Shown here: piece after piece, positions 7,234 through 15,069 of the stretch
How positions within the stretch are numbered: the stretch's first letter is position 1
How the letters are laid out: each line of letters begins with the position of its first letter
From: Hydrogenophaga sp.
GTDB lineage: Bacteria; Pseudomonadota; Gammaproteobacteria; Burkholderiales; Burkholderiaceae_C
DNA: 64,000 nucleotides
Assembly (NCBI RefSeq): GCF_011772445.1
Contig: NZ_WVZN01000034.1
Span: 1-64,000 of the forward strand
Direction: 5' to 3'
Position numbers and translations under genes: made by a program
Notes under the pieces: generated by a model
What the model was told of the DNA's origin: nothing
The model's input: only the letters and a program-made list of their open reading frames with translations
The model's database searches: none

Positions 7234-8343
7234 GTGAAGAAAGTTCGATGGAAAGCGCAGAGCATGGTCCTGCTGGCGGCGATGGCTGCCGCCACAGGCA
7301 ACATGGCGTTGGCGCAGGGTGCCAGTGATGAACAGCCTGCCAACTGGCGCGAGGCAAACGACGCTGTCGGCCAGTTCAAACGTGGCCATGCCGACATTCT
7401 GAAATGGGAGGCGCAAAACCTCAAATCTGCAACCCCGGAACAGAGGGTGCCCACGGGCTTTGCCCTACCTACGTTGGAGAGCGCGGTTCGCGCTGCCTGG
7501 AAACCGCACCTGGAACTGCAGAAAATCATGGCTCGCCTCGGTCAGGGCAATGTCGATCGGGTGGCGAACGGCCAATGGATGGATGTCGAGGCCCGCCAGC
7601 AAAGGCGCATCGAGGGCTTGGACGAGCTTTTCGAGGTCGCCGCGGATGCACGCAAAGCCTGGCTGATGGCTGTCGCGGCCAAGCAGGCGGTGCGCCTGCA
7701 GCAGGAATCCCTCGAGGCCGCGGAAGCTGCCACGGAGCTGGGGCGCCGCATGGTCAAGGTCGGCAACTGGAGCCGCTACCAACAAAGTCGGGTCGAGCTG
7801 GGGCTGTCCAGCGAAAAGCGGGCTTATCAACAAGCCCGCCTCGCAGCGGCACAAGCCGAGCAGGCGCTGATCAAGCTGCTGGGTTTCAACGGCATCCACC
7901 AGAGCCTGCAGCTCCCGGACTCCCTGCCTGATCTGCCCAATGAATCCATTGCGAGTGACCGCCTGACGGCCGAGCTGCAAGAGATCACCGCGCAGTTGCC
8001 CGTGTTCAATCAGACCAAGACGCGCATCAACTTCGATCTGGCACGAGGCGCTTACCTCACGGCACTGGATGTGGCCCAGAGTTATCGCAACGATGTCATG
8101 GCCCAGCGCAACCTCATCGTCGACGAGAGCGTGCTTCAGTACAACGGCATGCTCAAGAGCGTGTGGGAGCTGCTGACCGAAGTGCAGGGCCGCGCCCAGG
8201 CACAGCGCGAGACCATCGACGCCATTCGCGACTACTGGGTGGCGGAAACAGACCTGTTGTGGGTACTCCAGGGCGGCGAGCCCCAATCGTTTGTTACTCC
8301 GGGAAGCCCTTCCGGCGCTGACGCCAGCGCGGCAGGTCATTGA
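7234..8343 (+). CDS. TolC-family outer-membrane/periplasmic protein of copper operon
   Basis: The start is the GTG at 7234 with AAGGAG six bases upstream; an ATG at 7230 is in another frame. After a signal peptide (cleaved near NMALA-QGAS), the 369-residue protein is almost all long amphipathic helices rich in Ala, Gln, Leu and Glu, as in outer-membrane efflux (TolC/CusC) proteins. It is shorter than the usual 420-480 residues, and no beta-barrel segment is obvious. Genes of this type recur just upstream of multicopper oxidase and cupredoxin genes, so a CopB-like copper export or sequestration role is possible. No inner-membrane RND pump is encoded in the window, so a full tripartite pump is not shown. 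Confidence 0.72.
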   Translation: MKKVRWKAQSMVLLAAMAAATGNMALAQGASDEQPANWREANDAVGQFKRGHADILKWEAQNLKSATPEQRVPTGFALPTLESAVRAAWKPHLELQKIMARLGQGNVDRVANGQWMDVEARQQRRIEGLDELFEVAADARKAWLMAVAAKQAVRLQQESLEAAEAATELGRRMVKVGNWSRYQQSRVELGLSSEKRAYQQARLAAAQAEQALIKLLGFNGIHQSLQLPDSLPDLPNESIASDRLTAELQEITAQLPVFNQTKTRINFDLARGAYLTALDVAQSYRNDVMAQRNLIVDESVLQYNGMLKSVWELLTEVQGRAQAQRETIDAIRDYWVAETDLLWVLQGGEPQSFVTPGSPSGADASAAGH

Positions 8344-8364
8344 ACAACTCCATCCGTACACAAC

Positions 8365-9744
8365 ATGAGCAATCGTCGCCAATTCTTTGCAGGTGCCGCC
8401 AGCGCCGTGGCCGGTCTGGCCGTTTCTCGTGTGGCCATGGCCGCACTCCCTGAGCCTGTCATTCAGAACTCTGTCGATACCGCGCCGCCGCTGGTGCCGA
8501 ACTCCGGCCGCCCCTACAACCCCGTGGTAACGCTCAATGGCTGGAGCCTGCCCTGGCGCATGAACAACGGCGTCAAGGAATTCCACCTGGTCGCCGAGCC
8601 CGTGGTGCGCGAGATGTCGCCCGGCTTCAAGGTGAACATGTGGGGCTACAACGGCCAGAGCCCGGGGCCTACTATCGAGGTCGTCGAAGGCGATCGCGTG
8701 CGCATCTTCGTCACGAACAAGCTGCCCGAGCACACCACCATCCACTGGCACGGCCAGCGCCTGCCCAGTGGCATGGACGGCGTGGGCGGCCTCAACCAGC
8801 CGGCCATTCCAGCGGGCAAGACCTTCGTCTACGAGTTCGAGGCGCGCCGCCCCGGCACCTTCATGTACCACCCGCACGCCGACGAAATGGTGCAGATGGC
8901 CATGGGCATGATGGGTTTCTGGGTCACGCACCCCAAGGGCAAGCACCCGCACATCAGCGAGGTCGACCGCGACTTCTGTTTCCTGCTCAACGCCTTCGAC
9001 GTCGAGCCCGGCAGCAAGACGCCCAAGGTTGCCACCATGACCGACTTCAACATCTGGGCCTGGAACAGCCGCATCTTCCCGGGCATCGACACCCTGAACG
9101 TGCGCCTCAACGACCGCGTGCGCATCCGCGTGGGCAACCTCACCATGACCAACCACCCCATCCACCTGCACGGGCACGAGTTCCTGGTGACCGGCACCGA
9201 TGGCGGTCCCACCCCGCCCGCCACCCGCTGGTACGAGGTGACCACCGACGTGGCCGTCGGCCAGATGCGCCAGATCGAGCTCGTCGCTGACGAGGAAGGC
9301 GACTGGGCCTTCCACTGCCACAAGAGCCACCACACCATGAACGCCATGGGCCACGACGTGCCCACCATGATCGGCGTGGACCACCGCGGGCTGGTGAACA
9401 AGCTGCAGCGCGTGGCGCCCGACTACATGGTGATGGGCGAGCGCGGCATGGCCGACATGGGCGAGATGCAGATGCCCATTCCCGACAACACCGCACCCAT
9501 GATGACCGGCACCGGGCAGTTCGGCCCCATCGAGATGGGCGGCATGTTCAGCGTGTTCAAGGTGCGCAAGGACCAGAAGCCCGGCGACTACAAGGACCCT
9601 GGCCCCTACAAGTTCCCGCAAGGCACGGTCGCCTACGAATGGTCGGGAGCAGCGCCCGCGCCGTCGCGGGCATCGCCAGCCTCGTCGACCACCCCGGCCG
9701 ACGCCACCGCCGTCAAGCCCAATGGACACAAGGGCCATCACTGA
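8365..9744 (+). CDS. Tat-exported multicopper oxidase
   Basis: The 459-residue protein starts with a Tat-type signal (NRRQFF, then hydrophobic AGAASAVAGLAV). It has three cupredoxin domains with all four copper-binding segments: HWHG (near residue 128), YHPHADE, HPIHLHGHEF and HCHKSHHTMNAM. In the last, the type-1 ligands Cys, His(+5) and Met(+10) are present. Many His/Met residues follow in the C-terminal part (MGERGMADMGEMQM), typical of copper-detoxifying oxidases. It is shorter than PcoA/CopA (about 600 residues) and lacks their long Met-rich repeats. It probably oxidises Cu(I) to Cu(II) in the periplasm. It is co-transcribed with the TolC-like gene 21 bp upstream. Confidence 0.9.
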   Translation: MSNRRQFFAGAASAVAGLAVSRVAMAALPEPVIQNSVDTAPPLVPNSGRPYNPVVTLNGWSLPWRMNNGVKEFHLVAEPVVREMSPGFKVNMWGYNGQSPGPTIEVVEGDRVRIFVTNKLPEHTTIHWHGQRLPSGMDGVGGLNQPAIPAGKTFVYEFEARRPGTFMYHPHADEMVQMAMGMMGFWVTHPKGKHPHISEVDRDFCFLLNAFDVEPGSKTPKVATMTDFNIWAWNSRIFPGIDTLNVRLNDRVRIRVGNLTMTNHPIHLHGHEFLVTGTDGGPTPPATRWYEVTTDVAVGQMRQIELVADEEGDWAFHCHKSHHTMNAMGHDVPTMIGVDHRGLVNKLQRVAPDYMVMGERGMADMGEMQMPIPDNTAPMMTGTGQFGPIEMGGMFSVFKVRKDQKPGDYKDPGPYKFPQGTVAYEWSGAAPAPSRASPASSTTPADATAVKPNGHKGHH

Positions 9745-9793
9745 TATTCGCGTCCGTACGTCAGCCTTTGCCCATCCACCAAGGAGCATTCAC

Positions 9794-10285
9794 TTGAAAA
9801 TTCGAAACACCATTGCAACCGGCTTGTTGGTCGCCACCGCTTCCCTCGCCGCCGCGCACGGGAACGAAACCCACGGCAAACCCGCCGGCCCGGTCAAGCT
9901 CGAGCAAAAGTCATGGGGTATCGCCGGAGACCAGAAGAAGGTCACGCGCACCATCGAGATCGGGATGACCGATGCCATGCGCTTCACCCCGGATCGCCTC
10001 GAGATCCGTCAAGGGGAAACGGTCCGCTTTGTCCACATGAACAACGGCAAGGTCATGCATGAGTTCGTTCTCGGCACCAAGCCCGAGCTCGATGAACACG
10101 CTGCACTCATGAAGAAGTTCCCGGGCATGGAGCACGATGAGCCGTACATGGCACACGTCGCACCAGGAAAGCGCGGCGAGATCGTGTGGACCTTCAACAG
10201 GGTTGGCGAGTTCGATTTCGCGTGCCTGCTGCCTGGTCACTATGAAGCGGGCATGGTCGGCAAGATCAAGGTTGTCTCCAAGTGA
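9794..10285 (+). CDS. Periplasmic cupredoxin (plastocyanin/azurin-like)
   Basis: A TTG start at 9794 is chosen because AAGGAG lies seven bases upstream and a signal peptide (LKIRNTIATGLLVATASLAAA) begins there; an upstream ATG at 9722 lacks both. The 163-residue product contains a blue-copper fold. The ligand set appears as His in GKVMHEFV, then C-x4-H-x4-M in ACLLPGHYEAGM. Several extra His/Met residues lie between. Such proteins carry electrons or bind copper alongside copper oxidases. It follows the oxidase by 49 bp and precedes the CusF-like gene in the same operon. Confidence 0.87.
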   Translation: MKIRNTIATGLLVATASLAAAHGNETHGKPAGPVKLEQKSWGIAGDQKKVTRTIEIGMTDAMRFTPDRLEIRQGETVRFVHMNNGKVMHEFVLGTKPELDEHAALMKKFPGMEHDEPYMAHVAPGKRGEIVWTFNRVGEFDFACLLPGHYEAGMVGKIKVVSK

Positions 10286-10328
10286 GCGCCTGCGCGACCC
10301 ACTGAACACTGTCTAAAAGGAGCCTCAC

Positions 10329-10676
10329 ATGAAGAAGATCATTCAACTGATCACGGCCGCTGGGCTGTCGCTGGCGATGCTTTCACCAGCCATCGCTCAG
10401 ATGGATCATTCCAAGCCGATGGACCATGGAAAGCCGGCGTCTCAACAAGAGATGCCCATGACCGATGGTGAGGTTCGTCGGGTCGACCAGGAGACCGGCA
10501 AGATCACCATCAAGCATGGCGAAATCAAGAACCTGGACATGCCGCCCATGACGATGGTTTTTACGGCGACCGACAAGTCGCTACTGAGCAATGTCAATGC
10601 GGGCGACAAGGTCCAGTTCACTGTCAAGAACGAAAAAGGCCAGATGCTGATCACCAGCCTCAAGGTGGTGAAGTAA
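10329..10676 (+). CDS. CusF-like periplasmic copper-binding protein
   Basis: The 115-residue protein has a signal peptide (cleavage near PAIAQ-MDHS), a His/Met-rich linker (MDHSKPMDHGK) and a CusF/CopZ-type OB-fold domain. The metal-binding stretch reads IKHGEI followed by MPPMTM, giving the His-Met-Met set. E. coli CusF has a Trp that caps the copper by a cation-pi contact; this protein lacks it (Met/Pro instead). The ATG follows AAGGAG. It is the last gene of the copper operon. A role in shuttling Cu(I) in the periplasm is expected. Confidence 0.88.
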   Translation: MKKIIQLITAAGLSLAMLSPAIAQMDHSKPMDHGKPASQQEMPMTDGEVRRVDQETGKITIKHGEIKNLDMPPMTMVFTATDKSLLSNVNAGDKVQFTVKNEKGQMLITSLKVVK

Positions 10677-10680
10677 GCCG

Positions 10681-10698
10681 TGGTGGCAGCGCCCACCA
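10681..10698. terminator. Possible bidirectional stem-loop between convergent genes
   Basis: The inverted repeat TGGTGG-CAGCGC-CCACCA lies between the stop codons of the CusF-like gene and the nickel MFS gene. It has no T-tract, so intrinsic termination is only likely, not shown. Confidence 0.35.
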
Positions 10699-10705
10699 AC
10701 GCCTC

Positions 10706-12028
10706 TCAATGACCGGACCTTGGCCAGCGCCTGTGCTGGTCATCGATCCAGAAGGGGTGGGCGTGGCGTGCTTCGCCGGCCCGGTGGCCATGGCGCAGAT
10801 GGGGATGGTCAGGCGGCAGTTCGGCGTGCTCGTGTTCGAGGGTGGCAGGGTCTTCGCGAGGCCATACGCGCAGCGCGACCAGACACGCCAGGGCTGCGGC
10901 CACGCCCAGCAGGACAAAGGTGGCCGAGGTGCCCCAATGCGAGCCCGCCCATCCTGCCAGGGGATAAAACACCAGCCAGCAGGCATGCGACAAGGCGAAC
11001 TGCGCGGCAAACAGCGCGGGGCGATCCGCGGGGTGGGAGGACCGGCGCAACAACCGGCCTGAGGGCGTCTGGGCCATCGAGTACGCCAGGCCGGTCACGA
11101 ACCACAACGGCAGCAAGCCGGCATACCCGGCGACCTGGCTGCCCAGCAGCAGGACACAGCTGAGCAGCACCACTGCCCACAGCATCACCGCTCGATCGGG
11201 CCAACGATCGAGCAAGCGAGGGAGTCCGAGCGCCGCCACCATTGAGCCCGCCCCGAACGCGGCCAGGGCCAGCGCCAGCGCGTTCTGCGGTAGACCCCAT
11301 TGGGCCTGCACCAGCACCACGGTGTTGACAAACACCATGGAGCCGGCCGCGGCCACCGCGGCGCTCAGGGCGAGCAGGCCGCGCAAACGCGGCGTGGCCA
11401 GGTAGATGCGCAGCCCGCGTGTGGTGCGGTCGTAGATGCCACGTCGCTCGGCGGTCGGCTGCGCAGGCAGAACGACAGAGACGACCAGCAGTGCCGAGGC
11501 CATGAAGCCCAGCACCGTGCCGGCGAACAGATCGTGATAGCCGACCACCGTGAGCAGCGCCGCTGCCAGCATGGGACTCAGCAGACTCTCCATGTCGTAC
11601 GCGAGGCGTGACAGCGAGAGCGCCTTGGTGTAGTCGTGCTCGTCGGGCAGCACGTCAGGGATAGCGGCCTGGAAAGTGGGTGTGAACGCCGCCGACGCGG
11701 CCTGCAGAACAAAAATCAGAACGTAGATCTGCCAGACCTGGCTCACGAAGGGCAAGGCCAGGGCCACGGCAGCGCGCACCAGATCCAGGCAGACCAGCAC
11801 CGCACGCCGCGGCAGGCTCTGGGCCAGCGCGGCCGCCACGGGCGCTACCCCCACGTAGGCGACCATCTTGATGGCCAACGCCGTGCCCAGCACCACGCCC
11901 GCGTTCTGGCCGGCCAGATCGAAGGCCAGCAACCCCAGCGCCACGGTGGCCAGGCCCGTGCCCAGCAGCGCGATCACCTGGGCTGCGAACAGGTGACGGT
12001 AGGTGCGGTGCCGAAGGATGTCCAGCAT
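10706..12028 (-). CDS. MFS nickel exporter, NreB/NrsD-like, with His-rich tail
   Basis: The 440-residue protein has about 12 membrane helices of the major facilitator superfamily. Its cytoplasmic C-terminal tail is strongly His-rich (HEHAELPPDHPHLRHGH and RHAHPF). NreB and NrsD nickel/cobalt exporters share this architecture, the tail being thought to bind Ni. The gene lies 21 bp downstream of a CsoR/RcnR-family repressor and is transcribed with it, an arrangement matching InrS-NrsD and NreA-NreB. Nickel is the best-supported substrate; cobalt is possible. Confidence 0.85.
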   Translation of the reverse strand: MLDILRHRTYRHLFAAQVIALLGTGLATVALGLLAFDLAGQNAGVVLGTALAIKMVAYVGVAPVAAALAQSLPRRAVLVCLDLVRAAVALALPFVSQVWQIYVLIFVLQAASAAFTPTFQAAIPDVLPDEHDYTKALSLSRLAYDMESLLSPMLAAALLTVVGYHDLFAGTVLGFMASALLVVSVVLPAQPTAERRGIYDRTTRGLRIYLATPRLRGLLALSAAVAAAGSMVFVNTVVLVQAQWGLPQNALALALAAFGAGSMVAALGLPRLLDRWPDRAVMLWAVVLLSCVLLLGSQVAGYAGLLPLWFVTGLAYSMAQTPSGRLLRRSSHPADRPALFAAQFALSHACWLVFYPLAGWAGSHWGTSATFVLLGVAAALACLVALRVWPREDPATLEHEHAELPPDHPHLRHGHRAGEARHAHPFWIDDQHRRWPRSGH

Positions 12029-12049
12029 GGCGCTTGCCCCATTGACGGC

Positions 12050-12334
12050 TCAGAGGTAGCGGGTGATCTGCTTGAATTCGTCCAGCGAGGCCATGGACGG
12101 GCCCGAACGCCTCGCCCCATCGAGCGCGTGCGCGAGGCAATGGTCGATGTGATCCTGCACCAGTGTCTTTTTGGCCTGGGTGATGGCTTTCTCAACGGCC
12201 TGCAACTGCTGCGCGATGTCCAGGCATTCGCGCCCCTGCTCGATCATTTCGATCACGCTGTTGAGGTGGCCGTGCGCGCGGCGAAGGCGCTTGACCACGG
12301 CCGGATGCGTCTCATGTGTGTGGGCGTGTTTCAT
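12050..12334 (-). CDS. CsoR/RcnR-family metal-sensing repressor, InrS/NreA-like
   Basis: The start is the ATG at 12334 (MKHAHTHETH); the longer open frame upstream is non-coding in character. The 94-residue all-helical protein matches the DUF156/CsoR fold. Candidate metal ligands are Cys37 (GRECLD), His62 and Cys66 (DHIDHC), plus His3 and His5 at the N-terminus. Cys-His-Cys is the CsoR core. The added N-terminal His is how nickel-sensing InrS differs from copper-sensing CsoR, and RcnR has His in place of the last Cys. Together with the adjacent NreB-like exporter this supports Ni sensing. It should repress its own operon and probably the divergent one. Confidence 0.87.
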   Translation of the reverse strand: MKHAHTHETHPAVVKRLRRAHGHLNSVIEMIEQGRECLDIAQQLQAVEKAITQAKKTLVQDHIDHCLAHALDGARRSGPSMASLDEFKQITRYL

Positions 12335-12343
12335 GTTGACTCC

Positions 12344-12363
12344 TATCCTCCCCCCCAGGTTAC
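12344..12363. promoter_or_regulatory. C/G-tract operator for CsoR/RcnR-type repressor
   Basis: A run of seven C (12350-12356) is flanked by the near-inverted arms TATCCT and AGGTTA, in the 60 bp between the divergent repressor gene and the His-rich gene. RcnR and InrS bind G/C tracts of this kind with flanking inverted AT-rich arms. The adjacent TTACTATAC could be a -10 for the rightward genes, so one site may control both arms. Confidence 0.6.
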
Positions 12364-12394
12364 TATACGCAGGCCGTCTCCGCACCGACCAACC

Positions 12395-12787
12395 GTGAAA
12401 TCCTCTGCGCAACCCGACGCTCCGCGCCCGCCATGGCTGGGCCGCAGCATGCGCGCTTGTGTCCTGCTGATCATCCTGTTTGGCACCCTCCTGTCGTCGC
12501 TGGGGGTACTGCAGACGCATGCGCTGGCCCCGCTGGACGCCATCCAGATTGCCCAAGCGGAACAAGACGATTCGCACGGTCATCCGCATGAGGGCGACCC
12601 GCTCGCCGCTTACGAGGGTGCATCCCACACCCACCTGGGCTCGGACCATTCTCACGACAAGGCCCATGCCCTGCCGGCCATGTCGGGCCTGGGAATGTCT
12701 GCGGCGCCCCCTTGGAGGCCCCGGACCCGTGCCTGGATCGACCGGCTGATGACACATCGGCTGGACCGTCCACCCAAAACGGCCTGA
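12395..12787 (+). CDS. His-rich exported or anchored small protein of nickel locus
   Basis: An open frame with a GTG at 12395 (or ATG at 12449) encodes 130 (112) residues. One hydrophobic segment (MRACVLLIILFGTLLSSLGVL) acts as signal or anchor. A strongly metal-binding stretch follows with HGHPHEGD, HTHLGSDHSHD and KAHALP. I do not recognise a named family. It is first in a rightward operon with a HupE/UreJ permease and another anchored protein, behind the C-tract operator. A periplasmic Ni/Co-binding role is inference. Neither start has a convincing ribosome site, so the N-terminus is uncertain. Confidence 0.6.
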   Translation: MKSSAQPDAPRPPWLGRSMRACVLLIILFGTLLSSLGVLQTHALAPLDAIQIAQAEQDDSHGHPHEGDPLAAYEGASHTHLGSDHSHDKAHALPAMSGLGMSAAPPWRPRTRAWIDRLMTHRLDRPPKTA

Positions 12788-12872
12788 ACACTTCCGCCGT
12801 TTGCGCCGCTCCCAACACGCCTGGATGCCTTCAGGCAACGGCGCGTCTCTCATATCCCGTTTTGGAGTTTCC

Positions 12873-13619
12873 ATGCTCAGCCTCTTCGAGTCGCAGCTGG
12901 CGCATGTCCCCTGGGCATCGCGCTGGCGCATCGCCTTCTGGCTTCCCATTGCATTGCTTGTGACATTGCTGCTGGGCGCCACCGACGCCCTGGCCCACGG
13001 GGTCACCCTGGGCGACAAGGGCTACATCCAGGAGATCTCGGGTGTCAAGTTGCTGCCCTTTGTCTACCTGGGCGCCAAGCACATGGTGACCGGCTACGAC
13101 CACATCCTGTTCCTGTTCGGCGTCATCTTCTTTCTCTACCGGCTGAAGGACATCGGGCTCTACGTGAGCCTGTTCGCCATCGGCCACTCCACCACCATGG
13201 TCCTGGGCGTGTACTTCAACGTCGGGATCAACGCCTTCCTGATCGACGCGGTCATCGGGCTCTCGGTGGTCTACAAGGCGCTCGACAACCTCGGCGCCTT
13301 CCAGCGCTGGTTCGGTGTGCAGCCGAACACCCGGGTGGCGACCCTGGTCTTCGGTCTGTTCCACGGTTTCGGCCTCGCGACCAAGATCCTCGAATACGAA
13401 ATCTCCTCAGATGGCCTGGTGCCCAACCTGCTGGCCTTCAACGTGGGCGTGGAGCTCGGCCAGTTGCTGGCGCTCGCCGTCATCCTGGTCGGCATGGGCT
13501 ACTGGCGCCGCACCGCCGGCTTCGTGCGCCACGCCTACACCGCCAACGTTGCCATGATGTGCGCCGGCTTTGTGCTGGTGGGCATGCAACTGGCGGGCTA
13601 CGTCGTCTTCCACGTCTGA
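12873..13619 (+). CDS. HupE/UreJ family nickel (cobalt) permease
   Basis: The ATG at 12873 (MLSLFESQ) has GGAG five bases upstream; the longer upstream frame is not needed. The 248-residue protein has a signal or first helix ending ALAHG, followed by about six membrane helices. It carries the family signatures GYDHILFLFGV, AIGHSTTM and FGLFHGFGLA, whose His residues are proposed to bind metal. HupE/UreJ proteins transport nickel in hydrogenase, urease and resistance loci. It lies downstream of the InrS-like regulatory region. Whether it imports or exports Ni here cannot be told from sequence; the context of resistance genes leaves both open. Confidence 0.85.
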   Translation: MLSLFESQLAHVPWASRWRIAFWLPIALLVTLLLGATDALAHGVTLGDKGYIQEISGVKLLPFVYLGAKHMVTGYDHILFLFGVIFFLYRLKDIGLYVSLFAIGHSTTMVLGVYFNVGINAFLIDAVIGLSVVYKALDNLGAFQRWFGVQPNTRVATLVFGLFHGFGLATKILEYEISSDGLVPNLLAFNVGVELGQLLALAVILVGMGYWRRTAGFVRHAYTANVAMMCAGFVLVGMQLAGYVVFHV

Positions 13620-13639
13620 ACCTCATTTCACCGATCACT

Positions 13640-14344
13640 ATGTACAACAGCAACGTTCCTTCCCGCGCCGAGCTGCCTTCTTCGCAACAGCTGCTGCGCT
13701 CCACCGTCATCGCGGCCATCGTCGCCATCGTTTTGCTCGTGACCGTCGTGTTCCCCGCCGAGTACGGTAAGGACTGGACCGGCATTGGCCGCGTGCTGGG
13801 CCTGACCGAGATGGGCGAGATCAAGGCCGATCTGGCCAGAGAAGCCGCGGCGGACGCGGCGGCGGCGGCCCGGCAGCGCGAAGACGAACACACACGTCAG
13901 CACGCGAGCGGCCAAGCACATGGACACGAGGAGTCGGCACCCTCCGCGCCAGTGCCTCGGGCCGAGGGCGCCACGCCGCCAGCCACCGCGCCCTTGGCCA
14001 CCACGCCGGCAATGGGCACCGCCGCGCCATCGGGCTGGCGCGACGAGCTGACGGCGTCGCTCAAGCCCGGCGAGGGCATCGAGATCAAGCTGGTGATGAA
14101 GGAAGGCGAGAAGGCCTCGTTCGCCTGGACGGTCGAAGGCGGCGTCGTCAACTACGACACCCACGGTGATGGTCCGGGGCGCTCCATCAGCTACGTCAAA
14201 GGACGCGGCGTGCCCGCCGACGAGGGTGAGCTCGTGGCTGCTTTCACCGGCAACCATGGCTGGTTCTGGCGCAACCGTGGAAAGGAAGACGTGAAGCTGG
14301 TACTGCGTACGGGTGGGCAATACAGCGCGATCAAACGACCCTAA
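13640..14344 (+). CDS. Membrane-anchored His/Ala-rich protein of HupE locus
   Basis: The 234-residue protein has one N-terminal membrane helix (about residues 22-40, STVIAAIVAIVLLVTVVF). A charged Ala-rich linker with a His cluster (HTRQHASGQAHGHEE) follows, then a Pro/Ala linker and a compact C-terminal beta-rich domain. That domain includes KPGEGIEIKLVM, a Trp in SFAWTVEGG, YDTHGDG and GNHGWFWRNR. Proteins of this layout are annotated simply as transmembrane anchor proteins and accompany HupE/UreJ-type permeases; no biochemical function is known to me. It starts 20 bp after hupE, so they are co-transcribed. A periplasmic metal-handling partner of the permease is plausible. Confidence 0.65.
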   Translation: MYNSNVPSRAELPSSQQLLRSTVIAAIVAIVLLVTVVFPAEYGKDWTGIGRVLGLTEMGEIKADLAREAAADAAAAARQREDEHTRQHASGQAHGHEESAPSAPVPRAEGATPPATAPLATTPAMGTAAPSGWRDELTASLKPGEGIEIKLVMKEGEKASFAWTVEGGVVNYDTHGDGPGRSISYVKGRGVPADEGELVAAFTGNHGWFWRNRGKEDVKLVLRTGGQYSAIKRP

Positions 14345-15039
14345 GGAAAGGCATGCGCCTCGCCAGGCGATCCGGTCATGGGAGCGCGCGCCCAGGGAGA
14401 GAGCACGTTGTCGACCTGGTCCATTGAGCGAGGCGCGGCCCTTCGAGATGCTGTGCCGATGCCCACGAAAGCCACCAGGCGTTCCCCTGGGCTGCAGAAC
14501 GCTTCACTCACCGCCGGATGCGTGCATTTGCGTCCGCTGAGCGTCTTGGCGCCATAGCCCATGAGGTGCAAGGCGTTGAGGAAATTGGTCAAGGCGCCCC
14601 CGACCGTGATCCACTGCTCGTGCTCGGGCACCTCGGCAATGCCGGGGGTGATGCGCGCAACCCATGCCACGAGCACAGGGCCCTTGTGAGCGCGTTCTCG
14701 TTCGCGATCCACCTCGTCTTCGGATTTGCCTACATCCCGCGCGAACCGCGCAAAGCACTCTCCGAGCGCCTCGCGCTGATCGCTCTCGATCAGCACCGCC
14801 CGCCAGGGCACCAATTGGCCATGATCAGGAGCCCGCAGCGCGCAAGCGAGGGCCTGCTGCAGTGCCTGGTGATCCGGCGCCGGTTCGGTCAACCAGCGCG
14901 GCCCCGTCGAGTAGCGGGACAGCAGTCCAGCCAGCGCCTGCCGATGGTCCGCGTCCTTGAGCCAAGCGGGAGTGGAGCCCACGGGCACCGCACCTTCGCG
15001 GCCTGCGTTCGAAAACGGATCAGAAGTGTGAAAACCCAT
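14341..15039 (-). CDS. Nitroreductase family FMN protein
   Basis: The 232-residue protein has the nitroreductase core: RAPDHGQLVPWR near residue 70 (substrate/FMN-contacting SPSxxNxQPW-like segment), ITVGGALTNFLNALHLMGYGAKT (dimer helix) and GERLVAFVGIGT near the end. Family members reduce nitro groups or quinones with NAD(P)H, and the YdjA subgroup is similar in size. The ATG at 15039 follows CGGAGGCC. It lies 30 bp after the arxD-like gene in the same direction and so appears to be the last gene of the arsenite oxidase operon. A link to arsenic redox chemistry is unproven. It overlaps the convergent HupE-locus gene by four bases. Confidence 0.8.
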   Translation of the reverse strand: MGFHTSDPFSNAGREGAVPVGSTPAWLKDADHRQALAGLLSRYSTGPRWLTEPAPDHQALQQALACALRAPDHGQLVPWRAVLIESDQREALGECFARFARDVGKSEDEVDRERERAHKGPVLVAWVARITPGIAEVPEHEQWITVGGALTNFLNALHLMGYGAKTLSGRKCTHPAVSEAFCSPGERLVAFVGIGTASRRAAPRSMDQVDNVLSPWARAPMTGSPGEAHAFP

Positions 15040-15069
15040 GAGGCCTCCGCGCTGTGGGGCGCCTGCTGT

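Noticed and set aside
7465..9789. Long leftward open frame (774 codons) opposite the multicopper oxidase
   Set aside because: Low-complexity His/Val/Gly shadow of the rightward oxidase and TolC-like genes; no ribosome site or domain.
12050..12334. Copper sensor CsoR
   Set aside because: The N-terminal His residues and the nickel-exporter context favour an InrS/NreA-type nickel sensor, although the Cys-His-Cys core alone would allow copper.
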